Below the pieces are notes generated by a model that searched no databases, had not been told where the DNA came from, and was given only the letters and a program-made list of their open reading frames with translations. The position numbers and the translations under genes were made by a program. From Salinicola endophyticus (lineage in GTDB: Bacteria; Pseudomonadota; Gammaproteobacteria; Pseudomonadales; Halomonadaceae): a stretch of 64,000 nucleotides of DNA. This document shows positions 7,770-16,541 of this stretch, piece after piece. The DNA is taken from assembly GCF_040536835.1 (NCBI RefSeq), contig NZ_CP159578.1:2790001-2854000 (forward strand), given 5' to 3'. Every line of letters begins with the position of its first letter. Within the stretch, counting starts at the first letter, position 1.

Positions 7770-10460
7770 TCACGCCGGTGCGGCAGGCGCCGAGGCATCG
7801 AGCCACGCCGCCAGCGCCGCGCGCACCGCGGCGCCATCGTCCAGCGCCAGCAGTTCCGGCACCCGGGCGGCCAGGGCCGCGGCGTCGAGCTCGCGTAGCC
7901 ACGCCTTGAGACCGGCGATGCCGGCGGGTTCCAGCGACAGCTCGTCGACCCCCATCGCCACCAGCAGCGCCGCCGCCAGCGGATCGCCGGCAGCAGCCCC
8001 GCACACCCCGACCGGGCAGCGGCCTCGGGCCCCCTCGAGGGTGGCCTGGATCAGCCGCAGCACGCCGGGGTGGAGCACGTCGCAGTGCGCCGCCAAATCC
8101 GCCACTTCGCGATCCATGGCCAGGGCGTACTGGGTCAGGTCGTTGGTGCCGATGGAGAAGAAGTCGGCCTCTTGGGCCAGACTCGCGGCGCACAGGGCCG
8201 CCGACGGCACCTCGATCATCACCCCGAGGGCCGGCAGCCGGCCGACCCCGAGTGCGGCGGCGCGCGCCGCCAGGCGCTGGCGCACCCAGCGCAGCTCGCC
8301 GACATCGCTCACCATCGGCAGCATCAGGTGCAGCGGCATCGCCGCGTCCGCCGCCGGCGCCTCGTTGCCCGCCAGCAGCAGCGCATCGAGCTGGGTCTCG
8401 AACAGCTCGGGCAAGGCCTGCCACAGGCGGATACCGCGCTCGCCCAGGGCCGGATTGGGGGCCGCCGGCAGGGACAGATAGTCGAGCTGCTTGTCGGCGC
8501 CGATATCGAGCAGGCGCACGATCACCGGCTTGCCATCGAGTGCGGCCAGCGCGGCGGCATACTCGTGACGCTGGGACTCGCGGGTCGGCGCTGCGCTGCG
8601 TCCCAGGAACAGAAACTCGCTGCGCAACAGGCCCACGCCGTCGGCGCCGGCTCGCGCGGCGACCTGCGCCTCCGCCGCCGAACCGACATTGGCCGCGACC
8701 TGCACCCGGCGACCGTCGCGGGTGATCACCGCCGCACCGGCCTGCTCGGCCGCGCTGCGTGCCTGCGCCTGTCGACGTTCACGTTCGGCCTCCAGCGCCG
8801 CCAGGCGCTCGGCGTCGGGCGCACTCTCGAGCACGCCGCGGGTGGCATCGAGTACCGCGTGTTCGGCGTCGAGCTGGAGCAGCGCCTCGCCCAGCCCCAT
8901 CACACAGGGGATGCCCCGCGCCCGGGCGAGGATGGCCAGATGCGAGGTAGCCCCCCCGGCGGCCAGACACAGCCCTTGGATACGCTCGGCCACGGCTACG
9001 AACTGCGACGGCGTCATCTCGCGGGCGGTCAGAATCGCCCCATCGAGATCATCATCCGCGGCTTCCGCAGCGCCGTCGTCCGTCGCCAGCACCACCATCA
9101 CCCGCCGCTGCAGGTCACGCAGATCGTCGACGCGCGCCGCCAGCAGCGCGCTGTCGCTCTGGCGCAGGCGCTCGATCTCCGCCTGCAGCGCCGCGTACCA
9201 GCCCTGCCCGGCGCCCTGACCAGCGGCGATATGGCGCTCGGCTACCGCACGCAGCGCCGGGTCCTCCAGCCACGCCAGGTGCGCCTCGAAGATCTCTGCT
9301 TCCTCCCGCTGCCCCTGGGCTTCGGCCGAACGCCGGGCAGCTTCCAGCGTCGCGGCGGCCGTCTCCAGCGCCGCCGCCAGCGCCTGACGCTCCGTCGCCG
9401 GGTCGGCGACCGTCTCGGCGACCCGCGGCAGCGGCGGGTCGTAGCGCCGCAGCGGACCGATCGCGATCCCGGCGCTGGCACTGATGCCCCGCAGCAAGCC
9501 CTCCTCCTGTTGGCGCACGCCGCTCGCCGGCGGCGCGGTCTCGGGCGCCGTGGAAACGCCCCCGGCCGACGCGGCGTCGGGCGCCTTCGAGACGTCAGAC
9601 GCCACCTCCTCGGTGCCCAGCAGTGCGCTGGCGGCGGCGAGTGCCGCCTGGCGCTGCGCGCCCCGGGCCACCAGGGTCACCCGGCTACCCTGAACCAGCC
9701 CCAGGTTGAGCAGCGCGCTGACACTCGCGGCGTCGGCCTCGCGACCATCCGCCGCCATCAGCCGCAGGGCGACGTCGTGCGCCCGGGCGATGGCGCGCAG
9801 ACGCGCCGCCGGGCGTGCATGGATACCGCTGGCAGCGGCGACAATCGCCTCGCCGCGGGCCTCGGCACCTTCGTCAGCACATTCGCCTGCGCTACTCGCT
9901 GCATCACGCCCCGCGCCGCTCACCGCCTCGGTGCCACTCGCACTGTCTGTGCCCTCGCCGCCGCTAGCCTCGCCACCTTCTCGCTCACCACCCGCACCAT
10001 GACAGAGCAACAGCGGTTCGCCGCGCTCGACCACCTGCCCCGGGGTCACCAGCAGCTCGAGGCGCTGATCCACGGCGTTGGTCAGCACGATCGGCGTCAG
10101 CAGCGCCTTGGCCTGGCGCGCCACCCGGTCGGCGTCGAAGCGCAGCAGGGGCGTGCCGGCGCTGACCCGCTCACCCTCGGCAACCAGCAGGCTGAAGCCG
10201 TCGCCGGCCAGATCGACGGTATCGAGCCCCAGGTGCAACAGCCACTCGCCACCGGCATCGTCGCGCAGAGTGACCGCATGGCGCGTGCGCGCGCACTGGA
10301 TCACCTCGCCAGCGCAGGGAGCGTGAAGGGCGTCATCGAGCGGATCGAGCGCAATCCCAGGCCCCAGGGCCTCGGCGGCGAAGACCGGATCGGGTAGCTC
10401 ACCGAGCGCCACCACCAGGCCTCGCAGGGGCGCACTGAGAATGTGGGGAGAAGCAGCCAT
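7770..10460 (-). CDS. nagF: Fused PTS phosphotransferase EIIA-HPr-EI (NagF)
   Basis: The 896-residue cytoplasmic protein carries the general and sugar-specific phosphoryl-transfer steps in one chain. Residues 1-150 are a glucose-type EIIA with the active His in LLHLGLDTVDL. A low-complexity Glu/Ala/Ser linker follows, then HPr at about residues 205-290 (active His in SGIHARPAARL). From about residue 325 comes Enzyme I, starting LRGISASAGIAIGP, with its active His in GGATSHLAILAR and the PEP-binding region DFFSIGTNDLTQYALAMDRE. It moves phosphate from PEP to the EIIB of NagE. A GGAGGT site lies 3 nt before the ATG. It sits between the SIS deaminase and nagE, all minus strand, so it is part of the nag operon. 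Confidence 0.95.
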   Translation of the reverse strand: MAASPHILSAPLRGLVVALGELPDPVFAAEALGPGIALDPLDDALHAPCAGEVIQCARTRHAVTLRDDAGGEWLLHLGLDTVDLAGDGFSLLVAEGERVSAGTPLLRFDADRVARQAKALLTPIVLTNAVDQRLELLVTPGQVVERGEPLLLCHGAGGEREGGEASGGEGTDSASGTEAVSGAGRDAASSAGECADEGAEARGEAIVAAASGIHARPAARLRAIARAHDVALRLMAADGREADAASVSALLNLGLVQGSRVTLVARGAQRQAALAAASALLGTEEVASDVSKAPDAASAGGVSTAPETAPPASGVRQQEEGLLRGISASAGIAIGPLRRYDPPLPRVAETVADPATERQALAAALETAAATLEAARRSAEAQGQREEAEIFEAHLAWLEDPALRAVAERHIAAGQGAGQGWYAALQAEIERLRQSDSALLAARVDDLRDLQRRVMVVLATDDGAAEAADDDLDGAILTAREMTPSQFVAVAERIQGLCLAAGGATSHLAILARARGIPCVMGLGEALLQLDAEHAVLDATRGVLESAPDAERLAALEAERERRQAQARSAAEQAGAAVITRDGRRVQVAANVGSAAEAQVAARAGADGVGLLRSEFLFLGRSAAPTRESQRHEYAAALAALDGKPVIVRLLDIGADKQLDYLSLPAAPNPALGERGIRLWQALPELFETQLDALLLAGNEAPAADAAMPLHLMLPMVSDVGELRWVRQRLAARAAALGVGRLPALGVMIEVPSAALCAASLAQEADFFSIGTNDLTQYALAMDREVADLAAHCDVLHPGVLRLIQATLEGARGRCPVGVCGAAAGDPLAAALLVAMGVDELSLEPAGIAGLKAWLRELDAAALAARVPELLALDDGAAVRAALAAWLDASAPAAPA

Positions 10461-10573
10461 GAGACCTCCGGCGGCGTGTCAAAGCGTGAATGGGTAGCGC
10501 CTGCCCGCGCCCCCACCCGAGATAGTAAATGGGGGCGACGGGGAGGCGGCCGAGCGTGATGCTGGAGCGCGGT

Positions 10574-11593
10574 CTAGAGCGTGCGGGTCACCTTCTGCAG
10601 ATGCCGCGGACGATCGGGATCGCCGCCGCGGGCCACCGCCAGGCGTGCCGCCATGACATAGAAGCTCTGGATTACCGCCAGCGGCTGGAGATCGTCGTGG
10701 CCGGCGTCAATCACGTCCAGCTCGCGCCCGGCGACACTGGCGTCCGCCGCCAGCAGTACTCTTGCGCCGACCCCGCGCAGCCACGCCGCCAGGTCGAGCA
10801 GGCCGGCCTGATCCGGCCCCGGTGGCGCCAGCACCAGCACCGGGTAGCCGGGTTCGATCAGCGCCATCGGGCCGTGCTTGACCTCGGCGGCACTGAACGC
10901 CTCGGCCTGAATGCCGCAGGTCTCCTTGAACTTGAGCGCCGCTTCCTGGGCGACGGCGAGCCCCACCCCGCGTCCGATCACCAGCAGCCGGTCGACATCG
11001 ACCAGCGCTTCCACCGCGGCTTGCCAATCGCAGGCGGCGGCGCTTTCCAGCCGCTCGGGTAGCCGTTCGAGAGCGCTCAGCAGCTCGGGGTCGCCCTGCC
11101 ACGCCGCGATCAGATGCGCCGCCGCGGCCAGGGTCGCGAGATAGCTCTTGGTCGCGGCCACGCTCTGCTCGCCCCCGGCATGCAGGCCCAGGTTGTGCTG
11201 CGAGGCTGCCGCCAGCTCGGAGTCGAGGGCGTTGACCAGCGCCAGGGTACGCGCCCCGCCCGCCGCCAGCGCGCGCTGGGTGGCGATCAGATCGGGGCTC
11301 GCCCCGGACTGCGAGATCGCCAGCGCCAGTTGCCCGGAGACCCGCCATGGCGTCCCGGCAAGGGTGGTCAGCGACGGCGGGATAGAGGTGATCGGCAACC
11401 CGAGGCGCTTCATGCCGAGGTAGGCAAAATAGGCCGCCGCATGATCGGAGCTGCCGCGGGCCACGGTCACGGCCCCGTGCAGATCGGTGGCGCGCAGCTC
11501 GCGCCCCAACGTGGCCACCGTGGCGGCATTGGCCTGCCACTGCTCGCGCAGGCGTTGCGGGGCGCTCAGCGCCTCTTCCAGCATCAGCGACAT
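10574..11593 (-). CDS. SIS-domain glucosamine-6-phosphate deaminase (NagB-II type)
   Basis: The 339-residue protein has two SIS (sugar isomerase) domains. The first has ARGSSDHAAAYFAYLGMK and LAISQSGASPDLI; the second has GRGVGLAVAQEAALKFKETCGIQAEAFSAAEVKHGPMALIEPG, as in the isomerase half of GlmS. There is no N-terminal glutaminase Cys. In GlcNAc operons this family replaces classical NagB, converting glucosamine-6-P to fructose-6-P and ammonia in the cytoplasm. I chose the ATG at 11593 because a GGAGA site lies upstream and the extra 15 codons before it lie in nagA. It overlaps the nagA stop by 10 nt (translational coupling). Confidence 0.9.
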   Translation of the reverse strand: MSLMLEEALSAPQRLREQWQANAATVATLGRELRATDLHGAVTVARGSSDHAAAYFAYLGMKRLGLPITSIPPSLTTLAGTPWRVSGQLALAISQSGASPDLIATQRALAAGGARTLALVNALDSELAAASQHNLGLHAGGEQSVAATKSYLATLAAAAHLIAAWQGDPELLSALERLPERLESAAACDWQAAVEALVDVDRLLVIGRGVGLAVAQEAALKFKETCGIQAEAFSAAEVKHGPMALIEPGYPVLVLAPPGPDQAGLLDLAAWLRGVGARVLLAADASVAGRELDVIDAGHDDLQPLAVIQSFYVMAARLAVARGGDPDRPRHLQKVTRTL

Positions 11594-12720
11594 GGGTCTG
11601 TCTCCACGGTGGGCGCCGCGTCGCGGCGGTGGACACACTCGCCGCCGACATAGACGGCGTCGAGATCGAGATCGGCGCTCATCACCGCCACGTCGGCGTG
11701 GGCGCCGACCGCCAGCCGACCGATCTCGTGCTCGCCGAGGAAGTCAGCGGGGAAGCGCGACAGCCGCTGGGCGGCATCGGCCAGATCGAGACCGATGGCA
11801 ACCAGATTGCGCAGCGCCTGATCCATGGTCAGGGTGCTGCCGGCGAGCGTGCCATCGGCCAGGCGCACCCCGCCCAGGCACTTGGTGACCTGCTGCGCGC
11901 CGAGCCGGTACTCGCCGTCGGGCATACCCGCCGCCGCGGTGGAGTCGGTCACGGCGTAGAGCCGCGGAATGCAGCGCAGCGCGGCGCGGATCGCCCCCGG
12001 GTGCACGTGCAACAGGTCGGGGATGATCTCGGCGTACTCGGCGTGGGCCAGGGCGGCGCCGACCATGCCCGGCTTGCGGTGGTGCAGGCCACTCATGGCA
12101 TTGAACAGGTGCGTGAAACCGCGGGCACCGTGGGCGAGCCCGGCCACGCCCTCTTCATAGCTGCCCAGCGAGTGGCCCATCTGCACTCGCACGCCGCGCC
12201 CGTCCAGATGACGGATCAGCTCGGCGTGCCCGGAGAGCTCCGGAGCCAGGGTCAACAGCCGGATCGGTGCCAGCGCCAGCAGCGCCTCGACCTCCGCGAT
12301 CACGCCGGGGCGCGCGCAGGGCGGCTGAGCGCCGAGCTTGCCGGGATTGATATAGGGCCCTTCCAGGTGCACGCCGAGCAGCCGCGCGGCGCACTCGGGG
12401 GGCGCGGCAATCCACGCCGCGGCATCGCGCAGGGCGCGCTCGATCTCCACCGGCGGCGCGGTCATGGTCGTGACCAGCAGGCTGGTGGTGCCGAAGCGCA
12501 CATGGGTGCGTGCCAGGGTCGCCGCGGCCTCGCCGCCCTCCATGGCGTCGGCACCGCCGCCACCATGCACGTGCAGGTCGACGAACCCGGGCAGCAGCCG
12601 CGGATGCGCGTTGTCGTTGGGGTCGACCGCCTGGCCGTCGATCGCCGTCACCCGCCCCGCCTGCCAGCGCAGCCAGCCCAGGCGCCAGCCGTCCGGGGTC
12701 AGGATGTTGCCGTACAGCAT
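11584..12720 (-). CDS. nagA: N-acetylglucosamine-6-phosphate deacetylase
   Basis: The 378-residue amidohydrolase-fold enzyme removes acetate from GlcNAc-6-P to give GlcN-6-P. Visible signatures are LPGFVDLHVHGGGG (metal-site HxH), HLEGPYINPGKLGAQ (metal Glu and substrate loop), HLFNAMSGLHHR and AVTDSTAAAGMPDG (catalytic Asp). The length is normal. GAGGAG lies 5 nt before the ATG. It is the second gene of the operon, 31 bp after nagR, and its 3' end overlaps the deaminase start. Confidence 0.96.
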   Translation of the reverse strand: MLYGNILTPDGWRLGWLRWQAGRVTAIDGQAVDPNDNAHPRLLPGFVDLHVHGGGGADAMEGGEAAATLARTHVRFGTTSLLVTTMTAPPVEIERALRDAAAWIAAPPECAARLLGVHLEGPYINPGKLGAQPPCARPGVIAEVEALLALAPIRLLTLAPELSGHAELIRHLDGRGVRVQMGHSLGSYEEGVAGLAHGARGFTHLFNAMSGLHHRKPGMVGAALAHAEYAEIIPDLLHVHPGAIRAALRCIPRLYAVTDSTAAAGMPDGEYRLGAQQVTKCLGGVRLADGTLAGSTLTMDQALRNLVAIGLDLADAAQRLSRFPADFLGEHEIGRLAVGAHADVAVMSADLDLDAVYVGGECVHRRDAAPTVETDPCR

Positions 12721-12751
12721 GTACTCTCCTCGGGTGATGCCGCCGTCGGCA

Positions 12752-13486
12752 TCACTGCGTCAGTTCCACCATGAAGTCGTAGTAGTCGGTACGGCAGTAG
12801 GTGACGGTCAATTCCGCCGCCCTTCCGTCCGCCAGATAGCCCAGACGCGTCATCACCAGCAGCGCCTGGGACTCGGCGACCTCGGCCAGCGCTGCCAGCT
12901 CGGCGTCGGCGTTGCACGCCGAGACGTGCTGCAGCGCCCGTACCACCGGGGTGCCCTGACTCTCGAGATAGCGGTAGAGCGAGTGCTCGACCGCCTGCGG
13001 GTCGGCCACCACGCTCACCGGCAGGCAGCTCTCCTCCACCGCCACCACCACGTCGTCGGCCAGGCGCAGACGCTTCAACCGCGCTACCCGGCTGTCCGCG
13101 GTCAGCCCCAGGCGCAGTCCCTCTTCCGCCGTGGGCACGCCCAGACGTCGCTCGAGCCAGCGCGAGCTCGGACGATGCCCGCGCTGCACCAGCAGCTCGG
13201 TGAAACTGGTGAGCCGGGTCAGCGACTGGTTGAGCCGGGGGGCAATGAAGGTGCCCGAGCCGCGGCTGCGCTGGATCAGCCCCAGCGCCACCAGTCGGTC
13301 GAGCGCCTTGCGCGCGGTGATGCGTGAAATGTCCAGCGTCTCCGCCAGCACCCGTTCGGAGGGCAGCGCCTCGCCCGCCTCCCAGTCCCCCGACTCGATC
13401 GCCTCGATCAGCTGCTGCGCCAGTTGCCGATAGAGCGGCGTGGCGCGCGAGGCATCGAGTTGCAGGCGGGAGAGTGACGACGGCAT
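12752..13486 (-). CDS. nagR: GntR-family (HutC/UTRA) regulator of the nag operon
   Basis: The 244-residue repressor-type protein has an N-terminal winged helix at about residues 10-75 (ATPLYRQLAQQLIEAIESG, GEALPSERVLAETLDISRITARKALDRL). A C-terminal UTRA ligand domain follows (SFTELLVQRG, EESCLPVSVV, YLADGRAAELTVTYCRTDYYDF). NagR/NagQ/DasR members sense GlcNAc-6-P or GlcN-6-P. I chose ATG 13486, which has a GGAAAG site; an in-frame TTG at 13501 gives five more residues but lacks a site. It is the first gene of the nag operon, so it probably autoregulates through the repeats at 13519-13561. Confidence 0.9.
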   Translation of the reverse strand: MPSSLSRLQLDASRATPLYRQLAQQLIEAIESGDWEAGEALPSERVLAETLDISRITARKALDRLVALGLIQRSRGSGTFIAPRLNQSLTRLTSFTELLVQRGHRPSSRWLERRLGVPTAEEGLRLGLTADSRVARLKRLRLADDVVVAVEESCLPVSVVADPQAVEHSLYRYLESQGTPVVRALQHVSACNADAELAALAEVAESQALLVMTRLGYLADGRAAELTVTYCRTDYYDFMVELTQ

Positions 13487-13518
13487 GGCGCGGCTTTCCA
13501 AGGTTAGGCGTCAGGATA

Positions 13519-13561
13519 GATACCAGTTCAATACCACTAACATAACCACTGTAATACCACT
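13519..13561 (-). promoter_or_regulatory. Four phased direct repeats, candidate NagR operator array
   Basis: Four 9-bp boxes lie just upstream of nagR: GATACCAGT (13519), AATACCACT (13530), ATAACCACT (13542) and AATACCACT (13553). They start 11, 12 and 11 bp apart, about one helical turn, so all face the same side of the DNA. On the minus strand each reads close to AGTGGTATT, resembling the TGGTATT half-site I recall for proteobacterial NagQ/NagR regulators. The region also lies upstream of the divergent gene at 13652. Confidence 0.7.
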
Positions 13562-13651
13562 TCACCAGCCCCCACTTTGGTCGTATCACGCATCCTCTGC
13601 CATGCTCAGAGGTAGACCCGAGACGTCGTCACAACAGCGAGGAGAGACGAG

Positions 13652-14284
13652 ATGAGCAAGACACTGGTCATCGGTGCCAACGGTCAGATCGGCCGCCGCT
13701 TCTGCCAGCAGGCCGCCGCCCAGGGAACGTCGGTGCGCGCCATGCTCCGCGACACTTCTCAGCAGGCCTTCTTCGACGAGCTGGGCGTCGAGAGCGTGAT
13801 CGGCGATCTCGCCGGCGACATGCGTGCCGCCTTCGCCGGCTGCGACGCGGTGCTGTTCACCGCCGGCTCCGGCGCGTCCACCGGCCTCGACCGCACCCTG
13901 ATGATCGATCTCAACGGCGCCATGCGCGCGGTGGACGAGGCGCGCGAAGCCGGCATCCGGCGTTTCGTGATGGTCTCCACCCTGCACGTCGACCCGCTGG
14001 CGGGGCCCGAGAAGCTGCAGCCCTATCTGGTCGCCAAGCGCGCCGCCGACGCCTACCTGATGGCCAGCGAGCTCGACTGGACGGTACTGCGGCCGGGGCG
14101 TCTCACCGATGAACCGGGCAGCGGCCGCGTCGCGCTGTCGCAGGCGGCCGCAGCCAGTGGCGAGATATCACGCGACGACGTCGCCAGCGTGGCCCTGGCG
14201 GTGCTCGGGCACCCCGCCCCGGCGCGCGAGTACGTGCTGCTGGCGGGCGACACGCCGATCGCCGAGGCGGTTGACGCGGGCTGA
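13652..14284 (+). CDS. NAD(P)-binding atypical short-chain dehydrogenase
   Basis: The 210-residue Rossmann protein begins with the dinucleotide-binding motif VIGANGQIGRRF and carries VESVIGDLAGD, DAVLFTAGSG, RFVMVSTLHVDP and LDWTVLRPGRLTDEP. This is the pattern of the atypical SDR_a5 (NmrA/YwnB-like) group. There is no classical YxxxK catalytic pair; AKRAADAYL occupies that place. The substrate is unknown; relatives act as NAD(P)H-dependent reductases or redox sensors in the cytoplasm. GAGGAG precedes the ATG. It diverges from nagR and shares its 165-bp upstream region, but a role in amino-sugar use is not implied. Confidence 0.82.
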   Translation: MSKTLVIGANGQIGRRFCQQAAAQGTSVRAMLRDTSQQAFFDELGVESVIGDLAGDMRAAFAGCDAVLFTAGSGASTGLDRTLMIDLNGAMRAVDEAREAGIRRFVMVSTLHVDPLAGPEKLQPYLVAKRAADAYLMASELDWTVLRPGRLTDEPGSGRVALSQAAAASGEISRDDVASVALAVLGHPAPAREYVLLAGDTPIAEAVDAG

Positions 14285-14321
14285 AGCACCGGCCGTGCCG
14301 GCCGCGAGCCGGCGCGGCGGG

Positions 14322-14351
14322 TTGGCGTGAAAACGCCGGAATCCGTATAGT
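14322..14351 (+). promoter_or_regulatory. Candidate sigma-70 promoter of rnb
   Basis: TTGGCG (14322-14327) and TATAGT (14346-14351) are 18 bp apart. Transcription would begin near 14358, which excludes the GTG at 14350 as the RNase II start and supports the ATG at 14383. Confidence 0.55.
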
Positions 14352-14382
14352 GTCGCTCTCGCCCAACGACCGATTCGATACG

Positions 14383-16323
14383 ATGCTGCAGAACAACGCT
14401 CTTCTGGCCCAGCTGAAGCAAGACATCCGCGCCCAGACCCCGCGTGCCCAGGGCACGATCAAAGCCACTGACAAGGGCTTCGGTTTCCTCGAGACCGAGG
14501 ACGGAACCTCTTACTTCATTCCCCCGCCCGCCATGAAGCAGGTTCTGCACGGCGACCGTATCGAAGCCGCGATCAAGGAGGATGGCGACAAGAAGCAGGC
14601 CGAGCCGGAGAAGCTGATCGAAGCCTCCCTCGATCGCTTCATCGCCCGTGTCCAGCTGCGAGAGGGCCGGCTTGCGGTGATCCCCGATCACCCCTCGATC
14701 AACCAGCCGCTCAAGGCGCGCATCAAGCGCTCCCTCGACGAGGCCAGCATCGCCGACGGCGACTGGGTCGTGGCACGTCTGGTACGCCATCCGCTGCGTC
14801 CCGACGACCGCGGTTTCTTCACCCAGATCGATGAGTTGGTGGTCAAGCGCGACGACCCCGCCGTGCCGTGGCGGGTGACGCTGGCGCGCCATGCGCTGGA
14901 GCAGGAGTGCCCGCCGGCCGCCGAGAGCTGGCCGCTGCAGGAAGAGGGTCTCAAGCGCGAAGACCTCACCGCCGAGCCGTTCTTCACCATCGACGGCGAG
15001 AAGACCCGCGACATGGACGACGCCCTGCGCGTCGAGACCAGCGACGACGGCTGGACCCTGACGGTGGCGATCGCCGATCCCACTGCCTATGTCGACGAGT
15101 CCCACCCGGCCGACCAGGAAGCGCGTACCCGCGCCTTCACCGTCTACCTGCCGGGTCAGAACGTGACCATGCTGCCGGAAGCGCTGGCCGACGATCTGTG
15201 CTCGCTCAAGCCCGACGTCGAACGCCCGGTGCTCGCCTGCCGTCTGCAGGTGGGCCGCGATGGCACGCTCGGCGAGTACCGTTTCTTCGCCGCGACCATC
15301 CGCTCCCAGGCGCGGCTGGTCTACGACGACGTCTCCGACTGGCTCGAAGGGGTGAACAACGCCGCGACACCGGCGGCGGCGATCGCGCCCCAGCTCGAGG
15401 CCTTGCGCGATCTGGCCCAGGCCCGCGCGGCCTGGCGCGAGCAGCACACCCTGGTGTTCAAGGATCGCCCCGACTACGTCTTCGATCTCGACGACGCCGG
15501 CAACGTGCTCGCTATCCGGACCGAAACCCGCCGCACCGGCCAGCGCATGATCGAAGAGGCGATGATCGTCGCCAACGCCTGCTGCGCCGACCTGCTGTCG
15601 CGGGAAGTGGGGCACGGTATCTTCAACGTCCACCACGCCTTCGAGCCCGAAAAACTCGACCCGGCACTGGAGTTCCTCGCCGCTCAGGGGATCGAGGTGG
15701 AGCGCGAACAGCTCAGCGAGCTGCCGCGCTACCGTGAACTGCGCCGGGCGCTGGATAGCCGCGAGGACGCCTGGCTCGATGCCCGCCTGCGTCGTTTCCA
15801 GGGCTACACCAACATGTCCGCCCGCCCTGGCCCCCACTTCGGCCTGGGTCTGCCCGCCTACGCCACCTGGACCTCACCGATCCGCAAGTACGGCGATATG
15901 GTCAATCATCGCCTGATCAAGCGCGTGCTCAAGGGCGAAGCAGCGCCGGCGGAAGCCAGCCAGCGCCTGACCGAGCAGTTGACCGAGCGTCGCCGACTGA
16001 ACCGAATGGCCGAACGCGACGTCAAAGACTGGCTCTATGTGCGCTATCTGGGGCAGTTCCTGGATCAAGGCACGGTGTACGACGCCGATATCATCGATAT
16101 CCGTCGTGGCGGCATGCGCGTGCGGCTGAGCGCCAACGGCGCCACCGCCTTCATCCCCGCGCCGATGCTGCACAGCGACCGCGATCAGGTGGCGATCGAC
16201 GACAAGGAAGGCCGCATCCAGATCGCCGGCGAACCTTGTTATCAACTGGGCGGCACGCTGCGCGTCAAGCTCGTCGAGGCGCGCGAAGCGACCCGCTCGC
16301 TGGTGGCGACGCCCGCCGAGTGA
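14383..16323 (+). CDS. rnb: Exoribonuclease II
   Basis: The 646-residue 3'-5' exoribonuclease aligns with E. coli RNase II from its first residues (MLQNNALLAQLKQ, TPRAQGTIKATDKGFGFLE, YFIPPPAMKQVLHGDRI). It has cold-shock domains (residues 15-170), then the RNB catalytic domain with TIDGEKTRDMDDAL (metal-binding Asp cluster), YLPGQNVTMLPEALADDLCSL, RPGPHFGLGLPAYATWTSPIRKYGDMVNHRLIK, and a C-terminal S1 domain. It degrades unstructured mRNA in the cytoplasm. I chose ATG 14383 from homology and from the promoter just upstream. The gene stands alone. Confidence 0.96.
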   Translation: MLQNNALLAQLKQDIRAQTPRAQGTIKATDKGFGFLETEDGTSYFIPPPAMKQVLHGDRIEAAIKEDGDKKQAEPEKLIEASLDRFIARVQLREGRLAVIPDHPSINQPLKARIKRSLDEASIADGDWVVARLVRHPLRPDDRGFFTQIDELVVKRDDPAVPWRVTLARHALEQECPPAAESWPLQEEGLKREDLTAEPFFTIDGEKTRDMDDALRVETSDDGWTLTVAIADPTAYVDESHPADQEARTRAFTVYLPGQNVTMLPEALADDLCSLKPDVERPVLACRLQVGRDGTLGEYRFFAATIRSQARLVYDDVSDWLEGVNNAATPAAAIAPQLEALRDLAQARAAWREQHTLVFKDRPDYVFDLDDAGNVLAIRTETRRTGQRMIEEAMIVANACCADLLSREVGHGIFNVHHAFEPEKLDPALEFLAAQGIEVEREQLSELPRYRELRRALDSREDAWLDARLRRFQGYTNMSARPGPHFGLGLPAYATWTSPIRKYGDMVNHRLIKRVLKGEAAPAEASQRLTEQLTERRRLNRMAERDVKDWLYVRYLGQFLDQGTVYDADIIDIRRGGMRVRLSANGATAFIPAPMLHSDRDQVAIDDKEGRIQIAGEPCYQLGGTLRVKLVEAREATRSLVATPAE

Positions 16324-16541
16324 CATGAACCGAGCCGCAGGCGCCAGGGACGGCGCTGGCAGGCTACCACCATGGTGTGAACACCCTGTGACAGCGACGC
16401 GATATACTGCTGTCTAGGAAAGACCTTCAACGTCCGGTGGGAGCGATCCGCCGGCACTCCGTCATCCGGTCTTTTCTGGCGTCATCGCCATTCTCGGAAT
16501 GCGCCGTATCGACAGGGATCGTTTTTTAGAGGAGCGGCTCG

